DNA of 29,044 nucleotides. It comes from CAYHIW01 sp964356745. GTDB taxonomy: Bacteria > Patescibacteriota > Microgenomatia > UBA1406 > GWC2-37-13. This document shows, one piece after another, positions 14,657-22,046 of this stretch. The stretch lies in contig CAYHIW010000004.1 of the NCBI GenBank assembly GCA_964356745.1, positions 1 to 29,044 on the forward strand, written 5' to 3'. How positions within the stretch are numbered: position 1 is the stretch's first letter; each line of letters starts with the position of its first letter. The notes under the pieces are model-generated. The model made no database searches. It was not told where the DNA came from and saw nothing but the letters and a program-made list of their open reading frames with translations. The position numbers were made by a program, and so were the translations under genes.

Positions 14657-15499
14657 TTAGGGGGTTTTTGCGATTTTTTTCAAAATATCCAAATTTCTTT
14701 TATCGGGGCCGTTGCCGTCAAATCCTGGGGTCTCAATTATCATGGAGATATTTTTTGTTTTGGGATGATGGAGAATATTCTTAAAAACGTCAATTCCTAC
14801 ATTTCCCTGACCAATATTCTCATGTCTGTCCCTATTTGAGCCAAGAGAATCTCGGCTGTCGTTCATGTGCCATACTTCAAGTCGATCTATCCCAATCTTC
14901 TTATCAAACACCTCAAGAAAATCTTTAAACGATTGTTTTCCCGTCAAGTCATATCCACCAGCATGGAGATGACAAGTATCTAAGCAAACGCGGACACGTT
15001 TATCTTTTAAGTCATTAACTATTTCACCGATCTCTTCAAGATGTAATCCAATTTTTTTATTTCCTGCATTCTCAATAATGAACAGAGTTTCTTTTGGACT
15101 GTTGACCAGAATTTTTTCGATATGGTTAAGAAGAGTTTTATATTTTTCTTCTTTTGTCGTGTGGTCGATATAAGAACCAAGATGAATAATGCTCCCCCTG
15201 ACGTTCATTTTGGCAGCGACTTTTAGTTCGTGTGCTAGATTTTGTACTGACAATTGCCCGATTCTTCCAGGAGCTGCAAGATTGACTAAGTATGAAGAAT
15301 GAAAGTAGACGGGATCTATTTTTAATTGCTTTTTTGTTTTAGTAAATAATTCAACTTGTTCATCGGTTGCTTTGACAAAGTTCCATCCGCGAGGTGAAGC
15401 AGAGAAGATTTGTAAGCAGTTACCTCCAATAGCCTTAATTCGATCAAGAGCCTTTTCGTGTCCACCCGCAATCGACATGTGTGCTCCAAACGTGTGCAT
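14657..15499 (-). CDS. nfo: Endonuclease IV (AP endonuclease)
   Basis: Endonuclease IV cleaves DNA 5' to abasic sites in base excision repair with a trinuclear zinc centre. The 280-aa protein has the family's landmarks: GAHMSIAGG at the N-terminus, HSSYLVNLAAPG, IHLGSY, IENAGN, CLDTCHLHAGGYD, WHMNDS, and RDRHENIGQG with IETPG near the end. All zinc-binding His/Asp/Glu positions seem present. I choose ATG 15499 because GAHMS then begins at residue 5, as in known members, and a TATAAT (revcomp 15509-15514) lies 9 bases upstream. Divergent from hrcA and followed by cca on the same strand after a 71-base gap. Confidence 0.96.
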   Translation of the reverse strand: MHTFGAHMSIAGGHEKALDRIKAIGGNCLQIFSASPRGWNFVKATDEQVELFTKTKKQLKIDPVYFHSSYLVNLAAPGRIGQLSVQNLAHELKVAAKMNVRGSIIHLGSYIDHTTKEEKYKTLLNHIEKILVNSPKETLFIIENAGNKKIGLHLEEIGEIVNDLKDKRVRVCLDTCHLHAGGYDLTGKQSFKDFLEVFDKKIGIDRLEVWHMNDSRDSLGSNRDRHENIGQGNVGIDVFKNILHHPKTKNISMIIETPGFDGNGPDKRNLDILKKIAKTP

Positions 15500-15508
15500 A
15501 GTTTGGAA

Positions 15509-15514
15509 ATTATA
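15509..15514 (-). promoter_or_regulatory. -10 box of nfo
   Basis: Perfect TATAAT on the minus strand, 9 bases before the ATG at 15499, giving a predicted leader of 0-3 bases. It sits 12 bases from the -35 of the divergent hrcA promoter. Confidence 0.5.
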
Positions 15515-15526
15515 ACGCAATTTCTC

Positions 15527-15555
15527 TTGACAGGGGTTAGCAGATATGGTAATCT
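15527..15555 (+). promoter_or_regulatory. hrcA operon promoter
   Basis: Perfect TTGACA (15527-15532), 17-base spacer, TAATCT at 15550-15555 preceded by TGG, an extended -10 (TGnTAATCT). Predicted start about 15562, leader about 7 bases. The CIRCE-like repeat (15537-15563) covers spacer, -10 and start point. Confidence 0.6.
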
Positions 15556-15563
15556 ATTGCTAA
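15537..15563 (+). promoter_or_regulatory. Divergent CIRCE-like operator of the heat-shock operon
   Basis: TTAGCA (15537-15542), 15 bases, TGCTAA (15558-15563). The classic CIRCE is TTAGCACTC-N9-GAGTGCTAA, so outer arms and total length (27 bp) are identical, while the inner CTC/GAG triplets read GAT/TAT. It lies 5 bases before the hrcA ATG and overlaps the promoter, the position expected for HrcA autorepression. Confidence 0.75.
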
Positions 15564-15568
15564 TCTCT

Positions 15569-16309
15569 ATGGATGATCTTACAGACAGACAAACAGACAT
15601 TCTAAAAGCTCTTATCAAAGAGTACACCGATAATGGTGAAGCGATAGGATCTGAAGTGCTTGAAAAAAAGTATAAATTGGGCGTATCTCCTGCAACCATT
15701 CGTAATGAAATGGTTGAGCTAGCCAATAAAGGATACTTAAAAAAAGAATATTTTTCTGCTGGTCGTGTTCCTTCTGCAAAAGGCTTCCGCTTTTACATAA
15801 AACATCTTATGAAAGAGAAACAACTTTCGACAGGAGATGAAGTGGCGTACAAAAATGGTATCTGGGATGAGAGAAAAGACGTGCAGAGACTTATTGCTCA
15901 TGCGACAAAAGTATTAGCGCAACGTACAGGTCTTATAGCGCTTGCCGTAACAGACTCAGGTGATCTTTATTATGCTGGTGTTGGCAATCTTCTTTCTTCA
16001 CATGAGTTTCTTAATCTAGAGCTTTCACAGATTTTACTGTCAAAACTGGATGAGCTAAATTACTGGGGAAATATTGAGCAAAAGTTAAGCGCAATGGAAG
16101 GAAGTATTATTTTTATGCTTGGTGAAGACGACTTTAATGATCCACGATTTGAAGCGTGTGGAAGTATTTTCGGTGAATTTGAAGGTGATAAAATTCGAGG
16201 AATGATTGGGGTTGTAGGGCCAAAAAGAATGTACTACGATACTCTTACTCCTCAGATTAAGTATTTTTCCAATCTTATTAAAGAGATCATGCAGGAGCAG
16301 AAAATCTAA
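15569..16309 (+). CDS. hrcA: Heat-inducible transcription repressor HrcA (short)
   Basis: HrcA represses heat-shock genes by binding CIRCE and is tuned by chaperone availability. The 246-aa protein starts MDDLTDRQTDILKALIKEYT and has the typical winged helix (residues about 1-70: GVSPATIRNEMVELANKGYL and AGRVPSAKGFRFYI), then a GAF-like region and the C-terminal GVVGPKRMYYDTLTPQIKYF, equivalent to the usual IGP..M.Y. segment. Most HrcA are about 340 aa; here the middle is reduced. ATG 15569 is chosen because a reading frame extending further upstream crosses the promoter and operator. It leads hrcA-grpE-dnaK-dnaJ. Confidence 0.93.
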   Translation: MDDLTDRQTDILKALIKEYTDNGEAIGSEVLEKKYKLGVSPATIRNEMVELANKGYLKKEYFSAGRVPSAKGFRFYIKHLMKEKQLSTGDEVAYKNGIWDERKDVQRLIAHATKVLAQRTGLIALAVTDSGDLYYAGVGNLLSSHEFLNLELSQILLSKLDELNYWGNIEQKLSAMEGSIIFMLGEDDFNDPRFEACGSIFGEFEGDKIRGMIGVVGPKRMYYDTLTPQIKYFSNLIKEIMQEQKI

Positions 16310-16339
16310 TGAGCATTTTGTATTAAAATAAATTAAACA

Positions 16340-16777
16340 ATGGACCAAAAAAAGAAAAAAGACAACAAGGTAGAATCGGAAGATTTTAAGACGAAATATT
16401 TAAGAGCACTTGCTGATTATCATAATTTTGAGAAGCGAGTTCAAGACGAAAGAACGGAACTGATTAAGTACGCAACCAAAGGTCTTGTGTTAAGACTTCT
16501 GACATTTTTAGATAATCTAAACCAAGCAGAAGTTTTTATAAAAGATGAAGGATTAGCGTTAATTAAAAAACAGTTTGAACAATTGTTAGAAAATGAAGGT
16601 CTTAAGGAAATAGATATTTTAAACAAAGAATACAACCCACACGTTGCTGAAGCAGTCGATACAAAAGAAGGGGAAGAAGACGATCGGGTAATAGAGATAT
16701 TACAAAAAGGGTACGAGTTTAACGGTAAGATAGTTCGTCCAGCAAAGGTTATTGTAAGTAAAAAAATTAAAAGTTAA
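16340..16777 (+). CDS. grpE: Nucleotide exchange factor GrpE
   Basis: GrpE releases ADP from DnaK. The 145-aa protein has a charged N-terminus, the long dimerising helix (about 15-80, with LADYHNFEKRVQDER and LLTFLDNLNQAE) and the C-terminal beta domain with NPHVAEAVDTKEGEED and ILQKGYEFNGKIVRPAKVIVS, which docks onto DnaK. Somewhat shorter than E. coli GrpE (197 aa) through a reduced N-terminus. No Shine-Dalgarno is evident; a weak TAAAAT at 16324-16329 lies 10 bases before the ATG. It sits 30 bases after hrcA and 11 before dnaK. Confidence 0.95.
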   Translation: MDQKKKKDNKVESEDFKTKYLRALADYHNFEKRVQDERTELIKYATKGLVLRLLTFLDNLNQAEVFIKDEGLALIKKQFEQLLENEGLKEIDILNKEYNPHVAEAVDTKEGEEDDRVIEILQKGYEFNGKIVRPAKVIVSKKIKS

Positions 16778-16788
16778 TTTTTAAAACT

Positions 16789-18693
16789 ATGTCAAAAATT
16801 CTCGGTATAGATCTCGGTACAACAAATTCTTGTATGGCTGTTATGGAGGGTGGAAAGCCAAAAGTAATCCACTCGCAAGAAGGAAAGAACACGATTCCTT
16901 CAGTTGTTGATCCTGTTAAAAGAGTTGTAGGCGATGTTGCTAAACGTCAAATTATTATTAATCCTGAAAAAACAATTTCTTCGGTAAAGAGACTTATGGG
17001 TCATAAATTTGATGACGAATCCGTGCAGAAAGATCTGAAGTATCTTTCATACAAAGTCAAAAAAGGACGAGACGGAGTTGCGGTCATTGAAGTTGATGGA
17101 AAAACATACACGCCACAAGAGATATCGGCATTAATTCTACAAAAGATAAAAGCAGATGCTGAGGGTTACCTAGGAGAAAAAGTTGAAAAGGCTGTTATTA
17201 CGGTTCCCGCTTATTTTGACGACGCTCAAAGACAGGCAACTAAACAAGCGGGAGAGATAGCAGGGCTCGAAGTAGTTCGTATTATTAACGAACCAACCGC
17301 AGCTGCTCTTGCATACGGACTTGATAAGAAGCACGCTCACACAATTGCTGTGTATGACTTGGGTGGAGGAACATTTGATATTACGGTGCTCGAACTGGGT
17401 GAAGGAGTTTTCGAAGTAAAGGCATCGAATGGTAATTCACATCTTGGTGGTGATGATTTTGATCAAGAAGTGATGCAGTACCTTGTCTCGGAGTTTAAAA
17501 AAGATTCAGGAATTGATCTTTCCAAAGACAAGCAGGCTCTTCAACGACTTAAAGATGCTGCCGAAAAAGCTAAGATAGAGCTTTCGACTTCGCAAGAAGC
17601 AGAGATCAATCTACCATTTATTACCGTTAAAGATAATCAACCGCAGCATTTTGTAACCAAGCTCACACGAGCTAAGTTAGAATCGCTCGTTGAGAAGTTA
17701 ATCGATCAGACTTTTGAACCTGTTAAAAAATGTTTGAGCGATTCAAAGCTAGGCAAGGACAAAATTAGCGAGATTGTTTTGGTAGGTGGTATGACTCGTA
17801 TGCCTAGAATCATAGAGAGAGTCAAAGAGTACTTTGGTAAAGAGCCAAATCGATCGGTTAACCCAGATGAAGTTGTTGCAATCGGTGCAGCAATACAAGG
17901 AGGAGTACTTACCGGAGAGACAAAAGATGTTGTCTTGCTCGATGTAACTCCTTTAACTCTGGGTGTTGAAACGCTCGGAAGTGTAACGACTCCACTCATT
18001 CAACGAAATACCACGATTCCAACATCAAAGTCTGAGGTATTTTCAACCGCTGGAGATAATCAAACTCAGGTTGAAATTCATATTCTGCAGGGAGAACGAC
18101 CTCTTGCCAAAGACAATAAATCATTGGGAAGATTTCATCTTGAAGGAATACCGCCTGCACCTCGAGGCGTACCTCAAGTTGAGGTGACTTTTGATATTGA
18201 CGCAAGTGGAATCTTAACGGTGAGCGCAAAAGATAAGGCAACAGGTAAGTCACAAAGCATAAAAATTACAGGATCTACCGGGTTAACGAAAGACGAGATT
18301 GAGAAGATGAAAGAAGAGGCAGAAAAGCACGCAGAAGAGGATAAGCTTGAAAAAGAAAAGATAGAAGCTCGTAACAAGGCGGAAAATCTGATCTATGTTG
18401 CAGAAAAGTCTTTGAAAGATGCCGGTGATAAGGCCGCAAAAGATCTCAAAGAAGAGATTGAAGGTAAGGTTAAAGACCTCAAAGAATCTCTTGAGAAAGA
18501 TGCGAAAGAGATTGAGGAAAAAACATCTGCCCTATCTGATTCTTTGCAGAAATTAGGACCAGCGATGTCACAAGAAGAGCAAAATGCAAATAGCAAAGAG
18601 CAAAATGAGGAGGGTAAGAATGAGGAGGGCAAGGGTGAAGATGTCAAAGATGAGCCTAAGAAAGATGTTGAAGAAGGCGAAGTAGTAAACTAA
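16789..18693 (+). CDS. dnaK: Chaperone DnaK (Hsp70)
   Basis: The 634-aa Hsp70 has the ATPase domain (IDLGTTNSCMAVMEGG at the start, VPAYFDDAQRQATKQAG, NEPTAAALAYGLD, VYDLGGGTFDIT, VGGMTRMPRI), the linker VVLLDVTPLTLGVET, the substrate-binding beta domain and the helical lid. The length is standard. The last 35 residues are a Glu/Lys/Asn-rich tail (SKEQNEEGKNEEGKGEDVKD and on to EEGEVVN), encoded by tandem microrepeats at 18576-18633. It acts with DnaJ and GrpE, both adjacent, in the operon behind the CIRCE-like operator. The dnaJ ATG follows 3 bases after the stop. Confidence 0.98.
   Translation: MSKILGIDLGTTNSCMAVMEGGKPKVIHSQEGKNTIPSVVDPVKRVVGDVAKRQIIINPEKTISSVKRLMGHKFDDESVQKDLKYLSYKVKKGRDGVAVIEVDGKTYTPQEISALILQKIKADAEGYLGEKVEKAVITVPAYFDDAQRQATKQAGEIAGLEVVRIINEPTAAALAYGLDKKHAHTIAVYDLGGGTFDITVLELGEGVFEVKASNGNSHLGGDDFDQEVMQYLVSEFKKDSGIDLSKDKQALQRLKDAAEKAKIELSTSQEAEINLPFITVKDNQPQHFVTKLTRAKLESLVEKLIDQTFEPVKKCLSDSKLGKDKISEIVLVGGMTRMPRIIERVKEYFGKEPNRSVNPDEVVAIGAAIQGGVLTGETKDVVLLDVTPLTLGVETLGSVTTPLIQRNTTIPTSKSEVFSTAGDNQTQVEIHILQGERPLAKDNKSLGRFHLEGIPPAPRGVPQVEVTFDIDASGILTVSAKDKATGKSQSIKITGSTGLTKDEIEKMKEEAEKHAEEDKLEKEKIEARNKAENLIYVAEKSLKDAGDKAAKDLKEEIEGKVKDLKESLEKDAKEIEEKTSALSDSLQKLGPAMSQEEQNANSKEQNEEGKNEEGKGEDVKDEPKKDVEEGEVVN
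18576..18633 (+). repeat. Tandem microrepeats in the dnaK tail
   Basis: GAGCAAAATG occurs at 18577-18586 and 18598-18607, flanking GCAAATAGCAAA (18586-18597), a 12-mer shared with the secF 3' end. Immediately after, a 15-base unit AATGAGGAGGGTAAG is repeated once with one mismatch (18604-18618, 18619-18633). All encode the disordered C-terminal tail, where length change is harmless. Confidence 0.65.
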
Positions 18694-18696
18694 GGT

Positions 18697-19536
18697 ATGA
18701 ACTACTACGATGTTTTGGGCGTTTCAAAGAGCGCGACTGAGGCTGAAATTAAAGCGGCGTATCGGAAGCAAGCTCTTAAATGGCATCCTGATCGGAACAA
18801 AACAAAAGAGGCAACCGAAAAATTCAAACAAGTAACAAAGGCGTACGAAGTATTATCTGATTCCAAGAAAAAGCAGGCGTATGACCAATACGGTCATGAA
18901 ACTTTTGAAAAAAGCGGCGGAGGAGGAGCTCCAGGACAGAATTATTCGTATCAACAAGGTCCCTTTTCCTATTCATATTCTTCATCTGGTGGGTCGCCGT
19001 TTGAAGGCGCTGATTTTGGAGGATTTTCTGACCCGTTTGAAATATTCGAACAGTTTTTTGGGGGAAGTAGAAGGCCTCAGAAACCTGCTTATAGACTATC
19101 TCTCTCTTTTAACGAAGCGATCAAAGGAGTAGAAAAAGAAGTTCAGATGGAAGGAAAAAGAAAGAAGGTTAAGATACCTGCAGGTGTAGACACGGGTAAT
19201 AGGATTAGATTCAATGAATTTGACATTGTTGTTGAAGTAAGGCCAGATGCACAATTTAAGAGAGAAGGGCAAGATGTCTATTACGAAAAAGAAATATCGT
19301 ATACTACAGCAGTTCTTGGGGGAGTCGTGGAAGTCCCAACAATTACAAATAAATTAAAACTTAAAATTAGACCAGGTACTCTGTCCGGAACAGTGATGAG
19401 ATTACGAGGTGAGGGAATTCCACATCCCAACAGTTCGCGAAGAGGCGATGAATATATTATTTTTAAAATTAAAGTTCCTCAGAAAGTTAACTCAAAAACA
19501 AAAACATTACTTGAAGATCTTGAAAAAAATATATGA
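18697..19536 (+). CDS. dnaJ: DnaJ-type co-chaperone without zinc finger
   Basis: The 279-aa J-protein has a J domain (1 to about 70) with HPD at 30-32, a Gly/Ser/Phe/Tyr-rich linker (about 72-125) and two C-terminal beta domains (YRLSLSFNEAIKGVEKEV and VGVV-like TTAVLGGVVEVPTI, then MRLRGEGIPHP). The CxxCxGxG zinc-finger repeats between linker and first beta domain are entirely absent; there is no Cys at all in that region. It is therefore built like CbpA (class B), yet takes the dnaJ position after dnaK. An AAGGT before the ATG may serve as ribosome-binding site. The TGA overlaps the EF-P start by four bases. Confidence 0.93.
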   Translation: MNYYDVLGVSKSATEAEIKAAYRKQALKWHPDRNKTKEATEKFKQVTKAYEVLSDSKKKQAYDQYGHETFEKSGGGGAPGQNYSYQQGPFSYSYSSSGGSPFEGADFGGFSDPFEIFEQFFGGSRRPQKPAYRLSLSFNEAIKGVEKEVQMEGKRKKVKIPAGVDTGNRIRFNEFDIVVEVRPDAQFKREGQDVYYEKEISYTTAVLGGVVEVPTITNKLKLKIRPGTLSGTVMRLRGEGIPHPNSSRRGDEYIIFKIKVPQKVNSKTKTLLEDLEKNI

Positions 19537-20099
19537 TAACTGACGCAGGTAATATAAAAAAAGGAGATTTTATTCGACATCAAGATGAGATTTGGCAGGT
19601 TCAGAAAACGGAGTTCAATTATCAAGGAAGGGGAATGGCAAATTCACGAATTAAGATAAAGAGTGTGAGGTCGGGTAAAAATATCGATCTTACCGTTAAA
19701 TCAAACGCATCGATTGATGTTGCAGATGTTGAGACAATAGAAATGCAGTTTCTTTATAAAGACGCAGAGAATCTCTATTTTATGCATCCGAGAACATTTC
19801 AACAATACTCAGTTTCATTACAATTTACCGGAGATTTTCATCGATTCTTAAAGGATGGGGATAAGTATTACGTCCTTCTTTACAACGATTTAGCCCTTTC
19901 GGTAAGACCTCCAGGAAGCGTGCGACTCAAAGTGATTCAGACGGAAGACGCAGTTCGCGGAGACACCGTTTCTGGGGCCAAAAAGAAAGCGATTGTTGAG
20001 TCGGGAGTTACCATTATGGTTCCGCTGTTCGTTAAAGTTGGAGACATGCTTGCGATAAATCCTGAAACTGGAGCGTATGTCGAGCGAGTCAAATCGTAG
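19533..20099 (+). CDS. efp: Elongation factor P with Arg at the tip
   Basis: EF-P enters the ribosomal E site and rescues stalling at polyproline. The 188-aa protein has the normal three domains: KOW-like domain I (1-65), OB domain II (FLYKDAENLYFMHPRTFQQYS) and domain III (GDTVSGAKKKAIVESGVTI-type ending with VKVGDMLAINPETGAYVERV). The domain I loop, PGKG with a modified Lys in E. coli, reads YQGRGMA, so the tip residue is Arg33 and the Pro is missing. Arg at this site is known from EarP-rhamnosylated EF-P of some proteobacteria. The start overlaps dnaJ by four bases, making EF-P the fifth gene of the heat-shock operon. Confidence 0.95.
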   Translation: MITDAGNIKKGDFIRHQDEIWQVQKTEFNYQGRGMANSRIKIKSVRSGKNIDLTVKSNASIDVADVETIEMQFLYKDAENLYFMHPRTFQQYSVSLQFTGDFHRFLKDGDKYYVLLYNDLALSVRPPGSVRLKVIQTEDAVRGDTVSGAKKKAIVESGVTIMVPLFVKVGDMLAINPETGAYVERVKS

Positions 20100-20163
20100 A
20101 ACTTGTAACTTGTAACGTGTAACTCAAGAGTTTTGTTTGAATTGAGTTATAAGCTACAAGCTT
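20100..20163 (+). repeat. Imperfect hairpin made of AACTTGTAAC microrepeats
   Basis: The 79-base gap between EF-P and the RodZ-like gene begins with two copies of ACTTGTAA (20101-20115) and forms an imperfect stem of about 21 pairs: 20107-20127 with 20142-20163, 14-base loop, three mismatches and one bulge. No T-run follows, so it is not a classic terminator. Its sequence is related, in reverse complement, to the repeat inside the MBL gene at 13019-13052. Confidence 0.6.
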
Positions 20164-20178
20164 TGAGATACACGAACT

Positions 20179-20802
20179 ATGTTGACTGTTGGAGAAATTT
20201 TAAAAAAAGAACGAGAAAGGAAAGGACTCACTCTTGACCAAGTAGAGAAGAAGTTAAAGGTAAGGAAAAAATATCTTACAGCACTCGAAAACAACAAGTG
20301 GGATCAATTTTCTTCAAAAGTGTATGTTAATGGACTTCTTAGAAGTTATGCAGCTTTACTGGGGATATCGTCAGACAAACTCCTGGCTTTCTTTCGACGT
20401 GAATATGAAAAGCTCGAAGATGTTCATTTTAAAAAAAAGATTGCAAACAATCTTTTAACTCCTGTTAGAAAAAAATATATAACTGTTGGGATATTGATCT
20501 TATTTATTATTTTCTTTGGATATTTTGGGTTACAACTTAATAGATATCTATCACCCCCAAAGGTTCAAATAATTGAACCAGTGAGAATGTCATTCAAACG
20601 AATTGATAGAGTGAAGATTAGCGGTAAGACAGAAAAGGAGGCGGTCATTACTCAGTTTGGAAACAGAATCTATCAGGACAAGGAAGGTGTTTTTAGTTTT
20701 GATTTTCCTCTTCACAAAGGTAAAAATCCATTCATTCTTGAAGTGGTTGGAGCCAATGGAAAGAAAACTACCGTTACACGAGAATTTTTCTTAGCTCCTT
20801 AA
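20179..20802 (+). CDS. RodZ-like helix-turn-helix membrane protein
   Basis: The 207-aa protein has a Cro/C1-type HTH at about 4-65 (VGEILKKERERKGLTLDQVE, with LTALENNKWDQF and YVNGLLRSYAALLGI), a basic juxtamembrane stretch, one membrane helix at about 100-120 and a small extracytoplasmic beta domain (about 127-207). This is the layout of RodZ, which links the MreB cytoskeleton to the envelope, but no MreB gene is in the window and the DUF4115 domain is not clearly recognisable; the outer part looks like a short Ig-like/filamin-type fold. The 3' end overlaps the convergent radA by 29 bases. Confidence 0.85.
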   Translation: MLTVGEILKKERERKGLTLDQVEKKLKVRKKYLTALENNKWDQFSSKVYVNGLLRSYAALLGISSDKLLAFFRREYEKLEDVHFKKKIANNLLTPVRKKYITVGILILFIIFFGYFGLQLNRYLSPPKVQIIEPVRMSFKRIDRVKISGKTEKEAVITQFGNRIYQDKEGVFSFDFPLHKGKNPFILEVVGANGKKTTVTREFFLAP

Positions 20803-22045
20803 TGTTTTTCATCGACTTAGAGGAATAGTTTCTGGTAAAGGATAGTCTTTTTGCTTCTTTGATAATTTTGTCTTCAAATAGTACTGAACGTACTTCACCA
20901 AGTAGTCCAACTTCTCCGGTAAAAACAGTCTTTTTTGGAATAGGAATATTACGTACGGATGATATAAGCGATGCAACAACTCCAAGATCGGCACCAGTAG
21001 ATTTAATCTGAACACCACCAACGACATTTACATAAATATCATAGGTATCAAGCGTAATGCCGAGATGTTTACGAATGACCGCAAGCAATAGTTGGACTTT
21101 ATTATAGTCAACACCTTTAACGACTCGACGAGGTACTGATAAGATCGTTGGAACTGCAAGTGTTTGAATTTCAAAAAAGAGTGCGCGTTTACCTTCTGCA
21201 ACTCCAACGATAGACTTCCCGACCACGCTTTCAGTTTCGTCCTCAAGAAATGCAAGAGGGTTAGTGACTTCTGATAAGCCCGTTTCTTTCATCTCAAAAA
21301 TGCCGATTTCATCTGTTGAGCCAAAACGATTTTTTGAAGCTCTCAATACTCTGTGATAAGAAACGCGTTCTCCTTCAAACGAAAGGACACAGTCGACAAC
21401 GTGTTCGAGTGTTTTTGGTCCTGCGACATCACCCTCTTTTGTTACATGTCCAACAAGAATGACGGCAATTTTATTTCGTTTGGCGTATGTAGTAAGCATG
21501 TTGGTTGTTTCCTTGAGTTGAGATACGCTTCCTGCGGGGGATGCAATTGATTTGGTATAGATTGTTTGTACAGAGTCGATAACAAGAACGTCTGTGTTTT
21601 CTTTGTAAGACTCGAGCCCCGAAATGATGCTCTCAATCTGTAAGCTGTCAGAAAATGAAAAATCCTTAAGTGGTATCTTAAGTCGTTCAGCACGATCTTT
21701 TACTTGTTCTGCTGCTTCTTCACCCGAGATATAAATCGTTTTTAACTTTGCTAACGATTGGAGAAGAAGGGTGGATTTACCAATTCCTGGTTCACCAGTG
21801 AGGAGGATGACTTCTCCGGGAACAATGCCGCCACCCAACACTCGATCAAATTCCGAGATACCAGTTGGTTTATATTTTCTTTCAAGTGGTTTTATTTTAG
21901 AAAGTGGCGTGAGACTAAAAGGTTCTGATGAGAAAGATTGTTCGCGTTCTTCTTTTTGTTGAATAAACGTATTCCATTCACCACATGACGGACACTTACC
22001 CATCCATGAAGCCGATCCATAATTACATTGCGAACAAATAAACAT
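20774..22045 (-). CDS. radA: DNA repair protein RadA
   Basis: RadA is a RecA-like helicase that helps branch migration in recombination. The 423-aa protein has the N-terminal C4 zinc finger (C4, C7, C18, C21), Walker A GEPGIGKST, Walker B VLVIDSVQT, the family-specific KNRFG motif, and the Lon-like C-terminal domain (GGVQIKSTGADLGVVASL and TGEVGLLGEVRSV). Slightly shorter than E. coli RadA (460 aa). It begins one base after the argS stop and probably belongs to the unit unknown-argS-radA. The convergent overlap with the RodZ-like gene is 29 bases. Confidence 0.97.
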   Translation of the reverse strand: MFICSQCNYGSASWMGKCPSCGEWNTFIQQKEEREQSFSSEPFSLTPLSKIKPLERKYKPTGISEFDRVLGGGIVPGEVILLTGEPGIGKSTLLLQSLAKLKTIYISGEEAAEQVKDRAERLKIPLKDFSFSDSLQIESIISGLESYKENTDVLVIDSVQTIYTKSIASPAGSVSQLKETTNMLTTYAKRNKIAVILVGHVTKEGDVAGPKTLEHVVDCVLSFEGERVSYHRVLRASKNRFGSTDEIGIFEMKETGLSEVTNPLAFLEDETESVVGKSIVGVAEGKRALFFEIQTLAVPTILSVPRRVVKGVDYNKVQLLLAVIRKHLGITLDTYDIYVNVVGGVQIKSTGADLGVVASLISSVRNIPIPKKTVFTGEVGLLGEVRSVLFEDKIIKEAKRLSFTRNYSSKSMKNIKELRKILV

Positions 22046-22046
22046 A

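Noticed and set aside
10500..19536. Alternative genetic code with TGA as glycine (SR1/Gracilibacteria)
   Set aside because: TGA ends secD, the winged-helix gene and dnaJ at exactly the expected lengths, and no conserved domain is broken by an internal TGA.
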